Positions 40,381 through 51,556 of a DNA stretch of 64,000 nt are shown here, in pieces; position 1 is the stretch's first letter, and each line of letters starts with the position of its first letter. Position numbers and translations under genes: made by a program. Below the pieces are notes generated by a model. It saw only the letters and a program-made list of their open reading frames with translations. It was not told the origin of the DNA and ran no database searches. The DNA is from Amoeboaphelidium occidentale (Eukaryota > Aphelidiomycota > Aphelidea), in the NCBI GenBank assembly GCA_023515795.1, contig JALGPX010000007.1, forward strand, positions 158,414 through 222,413, written 5' to 3'.

Positions 40381-41205
40381 TTAATAAATTTCGTAATCAA
40401 TTAAATTCTGCATAATAAGAGGCACCGACTGGCTAGAATGTAGCGGTGAACAAAAATCATTCAATGTGATTGTTAGGCCGCTCTTCCTGAGTGCAGCATT
40501 AAACAACTCCTTAACTTCAGATGTTAATTTCTTTGCACCAAGCCTTGTTAAAACTACACCGCCAGTATATTCTCCTGCCTGAGCGCTTCCACCGCAGTAG
40601 TAAATCAAGATGTGATCATTCGTTTGAGCCAAGATACGCCAATGATCTCTTCCTTGGAACATGCTTCCGTACTTGTAATCAAGAAGTATGTTACCGTTAT
40701 TCTCGGGATCCTCTACTTTTACCTTACACGGAATATCAACGATTCCCTTTCCAACTTTCATAGAGTACACATTACTCAACAATGTGTCATTGTAGCGTGA
40801 GAAAACCATAGTCTGTTCGTCCCAGCAGTCATACGCTCTGCTGTAGCCCATCTCAACCCTCCAATTTCCCATAAAATTTTCAAGTCGGAAGTCTTCTACA
40901 CCAGGAACCAACGCGCACCTCTCTCCGTTGTCGCTAGCAGAGACACAATTGTACTCGTTAATACAGCCAAGAAAATCCTGAGCTTTAACGGAATATGGCG
41001 CATACGAAAGGGTGCATTCTATCTGTTTACGGGCATCTTTAGCGAACCTTAAGCAGTTCAGCATTTCACCACAACCTCCTGCCGATCTATCTAAAATACA
41101 TGTCGCCATTACTCCGAAGCATTTCGTAGCCAGACAGCCAAAATCAACCTTCTGTCCAAAAGCAGAAAGAACAAGTACGGAAGCGCAGAAGATCACAACT
41201 TTCAT
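40381..41205 (-). CDS. Secreted violaxanthin de-epoxidase-like lipocalin protein
   Basis: Resembles violaxanthin de-epoxidase (VDE), the lumenal lipocalin enzyme of the plant and algal xanthophyll cycle. 274 residues with a signal peptide (MKVVIFCASVLVLSAFG). A Cys-rich N-terminal domain (CLATKCFGVMATC, GCGEMLNC, C...C) as in VDE is followed by the lipocalin part: FRLENFMGNWRVEMGY, AYDCWDEQTMVF, RDHWRILAQTND, ILIYYCGG...YTGGVVLTR, and a helix leading to NDFCSPL. The order and Cys spacing follow plant VDE closely; the C-terminal Glu-rich tail is missing. No photosynthetic genes are seen here. Acquisition from an alga or an older VDE-like paralogue are both possible, and the substrate is unknown. 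No intron. Confidence 0.8.
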   Translation of the reverse strand: MKVVIFCASVLVLSAFGQKVDFGCLATKCFGVMATCILDRSAGGCGEMLNCLRFAKDARKQIECTLSYAPYSVKAQDFLGCINEYNCVSASDNGERCALVPGVEDFRLENFMGNWRVEMGYSRAYDCWDEQTMVFSRYNDTLLSNVYSMKVGKGIVDIPCKVKVEDPENNGNILLDYKYGSMFQGRDHWRILAQTNDHILIYYCGGSAQAGEYTGGVVLTRLGAKKLTSEVKELFNAALRKSGLTITLNDFCSPLHSSQSVPLIMQNLIDYEIY

Positions 41206-41270
41206 TTTAATCGAGAACGGACACAGCGCGATAACTTGTTCTTGTTAATCGTATCAAACAAATCCTGCGA

Positions 41271-42125
41271 ATGTTGCGATCGTTCTATATTGTGACTTCG
41301 TCTGGTATTCTTCTGGTGCAGAAGGAATATGTGCAGAGTTCCATTCAGGTTAGTTTTTATATTGAAGGCAGCTGTTGATACTTTCCTATTCATGAGTGTA
41401 GCCCAGAATGTTGAGCTCTTTACTAACAGCTCTTATGGAACTGTGTGCTTCTTCCACAAATTTACAAATATCATATATAAGGCTTACTGATATTGCAATA
41501 GCTTTTGCACAGGATAAGGAAACCGGGATCGCATGTGTAACGCTGCATTCCGCTAATGATCATGAGTATGTTGGTAGACTATTTGCCCAACAGACTTTGA
41601 CGGCTTTCTATCAAATGTATTCGGAAGTAGATTTCAAGAAGACGATGGTCAGTGTGAGTGTGTTTCAAGGTTTCTTGGGCCAGACCTCAGAAATACTGAA
41701 AAAGTGTGTCGCAGATGTGTTGGAGTCAATGTTGATCACTTTGCCAGGCAGTAAAGACAATAACGTAAAAGTGATGGGAGTCAGTTTTGTGGGTCAGTTC
41801 AATATTACTGTTGGAGTACCTGTGGAAGAAGTTGGGTTGATCTCTAACTTGGATGCTTTAAAGGTCGCAAGTAACGATGTAGGTACGCTTTACCATATCA
41901 TGAAACTGTGCTGATAATCGTGTAGCTGGTATGCTCCAAGGTGACAAGTTCTCTGAAACGTTTATACAGACGCTATCTTATGGTTACATTATTAAGTCAC
42001 TAACCGGAGGCAAAGGGACTTTAATTTGCATGGTGAAGCGGCCACAAGCTCATAATCAATTCTACAAGTTCAGGACAGGAACGTTACAGCACAAATGTTC
42101 ACTGATAGAAGCCCTCTTAAATTAA
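41271..42125 (+). CDS. Longin-like domain protein, unknown
   Basis: Three exons: 41271-41348, 41402-41882, 41926-42125; introns of 53 and 43 bases; 252 residues. The N-terminus (MLRSFYIVTSSGILLVQKEY) followed by helix-strand alternation (SYIRLTDIAIAFAQDKETG, LFAQQTLTAFYQMYSE) resembles longin/roadblock folds of trafficking or polarity regulators such as FUZ, MON1/CCZ1 or adaptor subunits. I cannot name the family. A second alpha/beta half ends with ICMVKRPQAHNQFYKFRTGTL. Exon lengths sum to 759, a multiple of three. Its TAA stop overlaps the antisense TAA of the RhoGAP gene by two bases (42123-42124), a tail-to-tail overlap. The divergent VDE-like gene starts 65 bases upstream. Confidence 0.72.
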
Positions 42126-43866
42126 AGTTTATTCTTGTTTATGTGATTTTCTACCAGGATGTTAAAGATTTCCGCTTGCTTTCTTAGACACTCTGCATTC
42201 GTGCCACCATTATTAAGCCTGAATAAATTAGGTGCTAAGACGATCCCAAGCTTTTTTGAAGTCATCCTGTTCTTTTCCTTCTTGGAAAGAACTTCTGCCA
42301 TGAAATCAAGGAACCATAAAGCAACTTCTCTCTGTTTTCCCTGAATTTTCTCAAACAATTCTAAAGTCTTTTGTTCGGAGTCACATGCCAGTACTTCTGC
42401 CATATCGACGTCGAATATTCGCACAGGCAGTTCTCTGAACCAAATCTTGATTAAATTAGAAACTATCTCAGCGGTCATTTCTCCAAGAAGGTTCTTTTGA
42501 TCGAATTGAGCACGGGATAGCATCATCTTTTCTTCATCAACTTGCTTTCTAAATATTTCCTCAACTTCAAGGCCGTTCTTCTCAACCAAAAGCTGTCTCA
42601 TCAGTATTAGGACTTTTGGAATCTTTCTCTTTAAACCAGGAAATATTTCAGTTTCTCCCTCTTCCAATTCCTCCAAAGCACTTCCAAAGTTCGACCATTC
42701 GCTGCTAACATTGATGCAAAAGAAATGTTTGTATCCTCCTTCAATCTCCATGAATACTACTTCTGAAAGAACTACAGGCCTTCTTATCTGTAAAGAAAAT
42801 CTTATTTCCTCTGGTTTATCTTTTGGCTAAAATTCAGCACTCATCATATAGACTCACCTTGAGTTTTCCGGTTTGTGGCTCAACTTTAATCTCATAGCCA
42901 GGATGAATTCCAGGTGTTACAAATGTAAACTTCAGAATCTTGTTTCCTTTAGCGTCGATACTCACACTGTCGTAAACTTCCTCGTTAATTTTCACATTTC
43001 GTCCTCGCAAATTAAAGTCAAGATTGTACTTTGAAACCTAAATCGTGAGAGGAGGAAGAGTATTGTATTACATCAACAAATGTTGTTCCAGCCCTGCCAA
43101 ATGTATCAGATACAGAAGTAGCGCTTGATCTTGATCCTTTTAATCCAGAGTTTCCTTCATATTAGAATCTAAAGCGGTAAAACGTACTATCGTTCAACTT
43201 CTCATGCATGGCTTTCTGTAATTGCATCATTTTCGATGGTGGCAAAGCCAGCAGGAATTTAAATAGAACATCTTGATCTTTTGGAGCGATAACACCTTTA
43301 CAAGCACGCTTCAACAAATCCAAGTAATCTCGATCAGGTAACCCGGTCGGAACGGTGTACTTAAACTTATCAGGATCTTGAGCATCAAAGAACTGTCCAG
43401 TTGGGGCTCCACTTGAACTGATTGTGTTATTTAATGCTGGCGTTGTAGAAGGCGCAGTATTCAAATCAACGCTTCCCAATGTAGTACTTGAGCCCTGATT
43501 TCCCGAAGCAACCAGCTTATCTTTAGTTGGAGAATTCTTTTTACCTGATCCAGCTGTATTACCAGATTGACTTCCATCTTGAGAAGCCCAGCTTGATCGC
43601 AATATCGAACCAACTCTTCCTCTCTTTCCTGGAAAGCCCTTCTTTGTCCCACTATCGTAATCTTTTGAACCAGCTCCATATAGACTCAGAGAAACTGATA
43701 GTTGGGCATTCTTTGGTATATGACTTGGAGGTGTAGGAAAGAGATCAAGTAATTCTGATACAGAACATTGAAGATATTGCTCTAGTAAACCGTTGTTATC
43801 TGATATATCTTCAGTAGATCTATTATATATTAGCAGCTGAAGGTATTATCATGGAATTTACGGCAT
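42122..43866 (-). CDS. RhoGAP domain protein
   Basis: GTPase-activating protein for Rho-family GTPases. Five exons: 43866-43862 (only ATGCC), 43819-43188, 43154-43072, 43037-42858, 42787-42122; introns of 42, 33, 34 and 70 bases; 521 residues. The N-terminal half is Ser/Gly/Thr-rich. A central beta-rich domain (about 241-320; KINEEVYDSVSID, FTFVTPGIHPGYEIKV) could be C2- or ASH-like. RhoGAP lies at about 345-515 with VEEIFRKQ (Arg finger), KIWFRELPVRIF and NRMTSKKLGIVLAPNLF. The beta domain before RhoGAP recalls OCRL-type ASH-RhoGAP proteins, but without a phosphatase. The tiny first exon was deduced because no in-frame ATG exists before the domain; its intron has a CTAAT branch site and restores frame. 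Confidence 0.8.
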
Positions 43867-44010
43867 CTTTAATAATATAAAAGTGTTATTGCGCTTTTAA
43901 TTCAACTCAAACTGAAACAAGGAAGGCTGCCGATCAGAAAAAGCTCTTAAGCGCCACTCTCCGATCTCGTTTGCGAAATCTTTTTCGACTTGGAAAGTTA
44001 AGCAGCGACA
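43867..44010. promoter_or_regulatory. Divergent promoter of RhoGAP and RPB1
   Basis: 144 bases between head-to-head start codons. A-T-rich (TATATTATTAAAG on the minus strand near 43868-43880 could be a TATA-like element for the RhoGAP gene). Role inferred from position. Confidence 0.5.
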
Positions 44011-47000
44011 ATGAACGTTTACAACTTTTCACAATCGCCCGCCCCACAGAGGAAAGTTAAAATGGTTCAGTTTGGGATTTTGTCTCCGGAAGAAACGGTA
44101 ACTCAATTGGGCTTCCCAATTAACATTGCCAAAGAGGCAAATGTCGGTTGTTCAAGTGAAATACCCGGATACTTATGAAAATAACCGCCCGAAGATGGAA
44201 GGCCTGTTGGATCCCCGCATGGGCACAGTGGATAGAAACAGCCGCTGTCTGACTTGCAATGAAAACATGAATGACTGTCCCGGTCACTTTGGTCACATCG
44301 AATTGGAGAGGCCGATGTACGTTGTCGGTAAGTTTCTTATGCTTTTCTGTTTTAAATTATTCTTAAGGATTCATGACGCGTATTAAGAAAGTCTTGGAAT
44401 GTGTTTGTGTAAGTTGCGCTCGCTTGAAAGTCGACTTGGTACGTTTTTGCTTTTAAATTGAATTAGCTTCTAATTCCTTCTGTAGGAAGATCCAAAGTTC
44501 AAACGTACGCAGCTTTTAAAGGATGAGAAGGCCCGCTTCAGAGCTGTTTGGGAATTGTGCAGATCGAAGGGTGTTTGCGAAGGTGCAGCTGAAGACGGAT
44601 CTGCAGTCGATGAACACGGAAATGCACGGAAAATTGGGTGTGGCACTAAGCAACCAATAATTAGGAAGGAAGGCATCAAGTTTATGGCATCTTTTAAGCC
44701 AAGCAATGACGAGGTAACACCGAATTAAAGATTGTGGCTTAGATTTTAGGAAACTATAGAAGATACCAAGCAAGTTATGACCGCAGCCAAGATTCATTCT
44801 ATTTTTAAAAGAATTTCAGATGAAGATTGTATTAGAATGGGTTTAGATCCTGAATGGGCTCGGCCAGACTGGATGTTAGTCACAGTGCTTCCTGTTCCCC
44901 CTCCTCCTGTACGACCCTCCATATCTGTAGAAGGTGCTGGTAACAGAGAAGATGATTTGACTTACAAATTGGCTGATATAATCAAAGCAAATAATAATTT
45001 ACGAAACCATGAATTGGAAGGAAGTCCTGCGCATGTGATCGCTGAATTTGAACAGTTACTACAATACCACATTATAACTTATATGGACAATGAGTCTGCG
45101 GGTATACCTCAGTCTCTCCAAAAGAATGGAAGGCCGGTAAGTGATTATCTTGTTGAATGCTTTCTTATTGTTAGATCAAATCCATTCGAGCTAGACTTAA
45201 AGGCAAAGAAGGTCGTTTGCGTGGAAATTTGATGGGTAAAAGAGTTGACTTTTCTGCAAGAACTGTCATTTCTGGTGATCCTAATTTGTCTCTTGATGAA
45301 GTTGGTGTTCCCATCAGTATTGCCAAGACTCTGACCTTTCCGGAAGTTGTGACACCTTTTAATATTGGTGAGCTTCATGAAGCTATTGTGAATGGTCCTG
45401 ATGAACACCCTGGAGCAAAATATATTATCAGAGCAAACGGAGACAGAATTGATTTGGCAAGAAGCATGAAGGGAGGTGATCAAGTACTAAATATTGGTGA
45501 CAGAGTAGAAAGACATATTAAAGACGGAGATATCGTGTTGTTCAACAGACAACCGTCTTTGCACAAAATGAGTATGATGGGTCACAGAGTAAGAGTAATG
45601 CCATACTCCACATTCCGTTTGAATTTATCTGTTACTTCGCCGTACAATGCCGATTTCGATGGAGACGAAATGAACTTACACGTTCCGCAGTCATTTGAAT
45701 CTAAAGCGGAAGTTAGCCAGCTTTGTGCTGTCCCTACCCAGATTGTTTCCCCGCAATCTAATAGGCCAGTCATGGGTATCGTTCAAGATACTCTATGTGG
45801 TATTCGAAAGTTTACAAAGCGTGACTGTTTCCTGTCAAAAGATCTTGTCATGAATATTTGTATGTGGATTAAAGATTGGGATGGAAAGATTCCAGAACCT
45901 GCTATCATTAAGCCAATACCTTTATGGACTGGCAAACAAATTTTGAGTATGATTATTCCTGATGGTACAAATTTAGTCGGCTTTCACTCTACGCATCCTG
46001 ATAACGAAGACACTGATATCAGTCCTGGTGATACAAAGGTTATCATTCAAAATGGCTTGTTGGTTTGTGGTATTATTTGTAAGAAAACTGTCGGTACGTC
46101 TCAGAACTCTTTGATTCACGTCATCTTTCATGAACACGGAGCTCTTAAAACAAGAGACTTTTTTGACAATTGTCAGAGAGTTGTAAATTACTGGCTTCTT
46201 CAGAATGGTTTCAGTATTGGTATTGGAGACACTATTGCCGACGTTGAAACCATGAGCACTATTCTGAAAACCATTGAAGACGCAAAGACAAGAGTGAAGG
46301 CGATTATTCTTGATGCCCAAAGGAACGAGTTGCAATGTCAACCTGGTCTCACAATTCGAGAGTCTTTTGAAAGTAAGGTCAATCAAGAACTCAACAGAGC
46401 GAGAGATGTTTCTGGTGCTTCGGCTCAGAAAAGTTTGCGAGAAAGCAACAATGTGAAGCAGATGGTGGTTGCTGGATCCAAGGGATCTTTCATTAATATT
46501 TCACAAATGACAGCGTGCGTAGGTCAACAGAACGTCGAGGGAAAGCGCATTCCGTTTGGATTTAAGTACAGAACTCTTCCGCATTTCACCAAGGATGATT
46601 ACAGTCCAGAAAGTAGAGGATTCGTCGAAAACTCTTATCTTCGTGGTTTAACTCCTCAAGAGTTGTTTTTCCACGCTATGGGTGGTAGAGAAGGTCTTAT
46701 TGATACTGCCGTGAAAACTGCAGAAACTGGTTACATTCAAAGAAGACTTGTTAAGGCTTTGGAAGATGTTATGGCCAAATATGATGGTACCGTAAGAAAC
46801 GCACTTGGTCATGTTGTCCAATTTGCATATGGAGAAGACGGCATGGATGGTTCAGTCATGGAAAGACAAGTTCTCGATAGTTTGCGTATATCTGATGAAA
46901 AGTTCATTAAGAAGTATCGTATAGATTTGACGAAGCCAAAGGAAAGTATACCTTCATCGCTTTTGGAAACGCACGTTTATCAGAGTCTTATTAGTAACCC

Positions 47001-49662
47001 AGAATCTCAGTTGATTTTGGACGAAGAATTCAATCAGTTGGCTTTGGATAGAAAGTTCATGCGAGAATACATCTTCAAGAAAGGTGATGCACAGTGGCCT
47101 CTTCCTGTCAACTTGCGTCGCTTGATCTGGAATGCACAGAATATTTTCAGAGTGGATAGAAGAAAGCCGTTGGACATTGGTCCTGTTGAGATTTATCAAA
47201 GTATTAAGGCACTGGGTGAAAAGCTGGTGGTCGTTAGAGGAGATGATCTTATCACGAAACAAGTTCAACAAAATGCTTCATTGCTGTTTAGAATGTTGCT
47301 CAGATCAACCTTTGCATCTAGAAGAGTCATTGAGGAATATCATCTAAATTCGGCATCCTTCAATTGGATTCTTGGAGAAATCGAGTCAAGATTTCACAAG
47401 GCTATTGTTGCACCTGGAGAAATGGTTGGAACTATCGCTGCACAGTCTATTGGAGAACCAGCGACTCAAATGACTTTGAATACTTTCCATTATGCTGGTG
47501 TGTCTTCGAAGAACGTTACACTTGGTGTTCCTCGTTTAAAGGAAATTATCAATGTCGCAAGAAATAACAAAACTCCATCGACCACAATTTATCTTGAAGG
47601 CGAATACAAGAGAGAAATGCACAAGGCTAAGGAAGTGCAAACGGCATTAGAATACACTACATTAAAGAAGGTTACAGAGAGGACTGAGATTTGGTATGAT
47701 CCTGATGTGGAAAACACCATAATTGAAGAGGATCAGGATACTGTTTTTGCATATTACTCCTTGATGGTTGGTGAAGACTTTACTAAGTATTCTCCTTGGG
47801 TATTGAGAATTGTTCTCAACAGGAGAATGTTGTTGGACAAAGAAATCAAGCCGCAGCTAATCGTTGCGAAACTCAAAGAAAACTTTGGACAAGAAATGGA
47901 CATCTTTTGTTCTGATGAAAACGCCGAAGTTCCTGTTATTCGTTGCAGACTAATAAGAGACGAGTATTATAAAGAAAGTGCTGTTGATTTGGAAGATGAA
48001 GAGGATATATTCTTGCGTCGTCTTGAAGGTCATATTTTGAATGCTATTGCGTTGAGAGGTGTTCCTGACATTTCAAGAGTTTTCATGGTTGAAAAGAAGA
48101 ATGTTCAACTGAATCAAATTGGAGAGTATGAACAATACAGTGAATGGGTTTTAGAAACAGACGGTATCAATTTGAAGGAAGTATTAACGGTTGATCATGT
48201 TGATGCCTCAAGAACATCATCCAACTCCATCGTAGAAATAATGGAGACCCTGGGTATCGAGGCTGCAAGAGCTGCGCTATTGAGAGAATTAAGAAACGTC
48301 ATTGAGTTTGATGGTTCTTATGTCAACTTCAGACACTTGGCATTGTTATGTGATGTTATGACAGCCAAAGGAAGTCTTATGGCGATTACTAGACATGGAA
48401 TTAATCGAGCTGAGACTGGTGCACTTATGAGATGTTCTTTTGAAGAGACTGTAGAAATTTTGGTAGACGCGGCCGCTACTGGAGAAGCAGACTACTGTAA
48501 TGGTGTTGCAGAGAATATTATCATGGGACAAATGGCGCCTTTAGGTACTGGTGAGTTTTCTGTGCTTGTTGATGAAGTATTGCTGGATACTGTTTCGCCT
48601 GATAATGGTATGTATGCCACGGGTGTTCGATCTGTGCTCATGACAACGCCTGGATACGCTACACCATACGTGGATGGAAGCAAGACACCTTGGTATCAGG
48701 CTCCATCGCCTGGTGCTCGTCTGGATGCATCGTTTTCTCCTCAGATCGACCCTGCTGGTGCTTCTTTCAGTCCTGCATACAATCCTAAATCGCCTGCTTA
48801 TGCCTTACGAAGTCCTGCATCTTCAAGAAGTTCTGGATACAGCCCTCAAAGTCCTGGTTACAGTCCGTCATCACCTGGTTACTCTCCGTCTAGTCCGAGC
48901 TATAGCCCCTCAAGCCCAAGTTACAGTCCTTCATCTCCAAGCTACAGTCCCTCTTCACCGAGTTACAGCCCTACTTCACCAAGTTATTCCCCAACATCTC
49001 CAAGCTACTCACCTACCTCCCCTAGTTACTCACCGACGTCACCAAGCTACTCTCCTACATCTCCAAGTTACAGTCCAACAAGTCCAAGCTACAGCCCTAC
49101 TTCACCGAGCTACTCTCCTACGTCGCCAAGTTACAGTCCGACGTCTCCTTCATACTCACCAACATCACCAAGCTATAGTCCGACTTCCCCATCTTATTCA
49201 CCGACAAGTCCAAGCTATAGTCCAACTTCGCCGAGTTACTCGCCGACGTCTCCAAGCTACAGCCCTACTTCACCATCATACTCACCAACAAGTCCAAGCT
49301 ACTCCCCAACATCTCCTAGCTACAGCCCCACAAGCCCAAGTTATTCTCCTACCTCACCGAGCTACAGTCCTACATCCCCAAGCTATTCACCGACAAGCCC
49401 TAGTTACAGTCCGACTTCGCCGAGCTATTCACCAACATCACCAAGTTATAGTCCAACTTCACCGTCTTATTCACCAACATCACCCGGACATGCTACTGGT
49501 GGAAGTAATTCTTATGCTCCTCGCTCACCTGGTCATGCGCTTCGTCAACAGAACTCTTCTAGTTCACAGGAAGACTCACAAGAAGAATCTCAAAGAACAC
49601 AAAATTACAGTCCAATTAGAAGCCCTGGCTACCAGCCTACTAAAAGTCCCAGCCATACTTAA
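44011..49662 (+). CDS. RPB1: RNA polymerase II largest subunit RPB1
   Basis: Catalytic subunit of Pol II. Six exons: 44011-44097, 44135-44327, 44368-44438, 44486-44713, 44750-45136, 45175-49662; introns of 37, 40, 47, 36 and 38 bases; 1817 residues. Visible hallmarks: zinc-binding [18 protein letters not shown], the rudder/lid region, the active-site metal motif [16 protein letters not shown], the bridge/trigger segment [20 protein letters not shown], and a C-terminal domain of 31 heptads. The short tail after the CTD is Ser/Gln-rich. Introns cluster in the first 1.2 kb while the last 4.5-kb exon is uninterrupted, a 5' bias common in intron-poor genomes. Identity is certain. Confidence 0.99.
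48838..49488 (+). repeat. RPB1 C-terminal domain, 31 heptad repeats
   Basis: 651 bases, exactly 31 x 7 codons. The first two heptads end in Gly, the next four are YSPSSPS, and the remaining 25 are consensus YSPTSPS except for a final Gly. Synonymous codons vary freely between units, so the protein, not the DNA, has been kept uniform. Confidence 0.95.
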
Positions 49663-49741
49663 TTGGGACTAAATTGTACAAGAAAATTATAAAAGAATGG
49701 AGGGGGAAACTAAATCTAGATGACAAAAATTACATAAAATC

Positions 49742-50771
49742 ATGTTCTATTCTGTCTTTCTTGTCATTTGTAACGTTTATCTTCCGTTAGTTTGTTGCTC
49801 ACTTGTGTCGAAACTCAACTTTGATATCTTGATGACTAGAAAACTTGCTGCGATTTTATTCCCTGGGCAAAACGCTCCAGTTCTTAGGAGCAAAAGTTTG
49901 AACCTTCTAGAGAATAATCGGTTGATATCACCGCAGAAGTTACACGCGTTGCATAAACGAGTGTCTAGCATCGAAACTGAATCAATATCACGAACAGATA
50001 TCGTCCAACCTATTCTATTCCTTCAAATGGTGAATTTATTTGAAAGATTTCGTTCTGAACAAGGAGAGAATGTGATCAAATACGCCATGGGCCATTCCCT
50101 TGGAGAGCTTGCGTAAGATTTTGATTTTTACGTCGCTAAATCGAAGAGCTTTGGCTACCTCTGGAGCGCTAAGTGTTGAGGGAACTTATGATATTGTCAT
50201 AGAGAGAGGCAATCTAATGCACAAGATATTTGCGGAACGGTCGGATAATTATGGTATGTTGGCATGTGCAACGAAGAACAAGTCTAGCGCGATTAGTACG
50301 TTGGAAGTATACGAAGACTTACTGAAACTCAACAATATCTCCATCGCAAGTATAAATACGTCGCAGCAGTTTGTGCTATCTGGTGCCGTGAGCGATCTTG
50401 ATATTGTGAATACGAAGCTGAAACAAGACAAGTCTTTCGCCTTGCTTAAAACGATTCCTCTTCCATATGCGTTTCATTCAACAAGTTTATCTGTAGCTGC
50501 TCCTATATTTCGGAATTTCTTGAGTACTTTTCATTTTAAAGAACCACAGTTTGATGTTATCATGAACAAAACTGCAAATGTATGCACTGTGCATGACTAT
50601 GCTGAAATTTTGTCGGACCAATTGAGCTCTACCGTATTATGGCACCAGTCAATAATGAATGCGAAGTCCAATGGAGTATCCACTTGGATTTGCTTTGGTC
50701 CTGGCAACGCTGTCTACAATTGGATCAAACGCGAGTTGCCTAGCGACGAGCATCATCTGGTTGATTTTTAG
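49742..50771 (+). CDS. MCT1: Mitochondrial malonyl-CoA:ACP transacylase (FabD/MCT1)
   Basis: Loads malonyl groups onto acyl carrier protein for type II (mitochondrial) fatty acid synthesis and hence lipoate. Two exons, 49742-50112 and 50147-50771, with a 34-base intron; 331 residues. FabD marks: ILFPGQNAP, QPILFLQM, the nucleophile motif GHSLGELAAL restored across the splice (Ser about 118), FHSTSL (His about 233) and the C-terminal FGPGNAVYNWIKR. ATG 49742 adds about 30 hydrophobic residues; ATG 49832 (MTRKLAAILFPGQ) would give the bare enzyme. The longer form may serve as targeting sequence but lacks the typical Arg-rich character. Confidence 0.92.
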
Positions 50772-50824
50772 ACTCAGAAGCTGTGCCAATTTCATCAGTT
50801 TCCAATTTCGATTAAATAGTGACA

Positions 50825-51552
50825 ATGGGAAGGAGAAAAGTGCCAATTCAAAAGATTGAACAGATCAGAGTGAGACAGGTAACTTGACGATCATGAGAAT
50901 GGCCGTTTAACTTCGCAGGTCACTTTCAGCAAAAGAAAGTTTGGTTTGATGAAAAAGTGTTATGAGCTTTCTAAAACTACTGGATGTGAAATTGGCTTGA
51001 TAATATTCTCGTCTAATCACAAGCTGTATCAGTATGCTTCCAGTAACATGGATTCTATTCTGTCAAAGTACCCAGAATTCACACCAACCGAGAGCAAGAC
51101 AAACATCGATGCATATGCGATGTGGGGAGATGGCAAAGCTCCGCCAGAGAGTACCACGCATCAGAACGTGGGACTAGAAGCTTTCCGCGGTTCAAACAAT
51201 CAGTCCAGATTCTCGCCTATTGCCCCATCGCCTACAGTTCTATCACCGCCAAATCCTTATCTTATGCCAGTTGTACGTATCTAATGATGTTTGGAATTAA
51301 TGCTTTTAGTCTATTGTGTCTCCGGGAACTTCGTGGCCTCCTAATGCTATGCCGTCTCAAACTGCTTACATCAACGTTCCTGTGAGCTCACCTTTGTCGC
51401 TCCAGGTATCACCACAGTATCATAATCAACAACATCTACTTTGGCCAATAGCTGGACCACCAACAAATCTCAATAGTGCTTTTCCTCAAAGCGCTCGGCC
51501 GTATCAAACGCAACAATCTCCTCAAGATCTTCAATTCTTCTTCCGCAAATAG
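50825..51552 (+). CDS. MEF2-type MADS-box transcription factor
   Basis: Sequence-specific activator of the MEF2/RLM1 class. Three exons: 50825-50878, 50919-51272, 51310-51552; introns of 40 and 37 bases; 216 residues. The first intron splits the MADS box after IRVRQ, and the join reads on as [37 protein letters not shown], followed by MEF2-like residues (SILSKYPEF). This is type II rather than SRF type. The remainder is Pro/Ser/Gln-rich, probably activating, with an SPxxx pattern suggesting MAP-kinase sites. The stop lies 4 bases before the start of the TypA gene on the same strand. Confidence 0.92.
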
Positions 51553-51556
51553 ATTT

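Noticed and set aside
48674-49672. 332-codon Leu/His/Arg-rich ORF overlapping the end of RPB1
   Set aside because: It is the +2 frame of the CTD heptad repeats, open only because the repeat has no stops in that frame.
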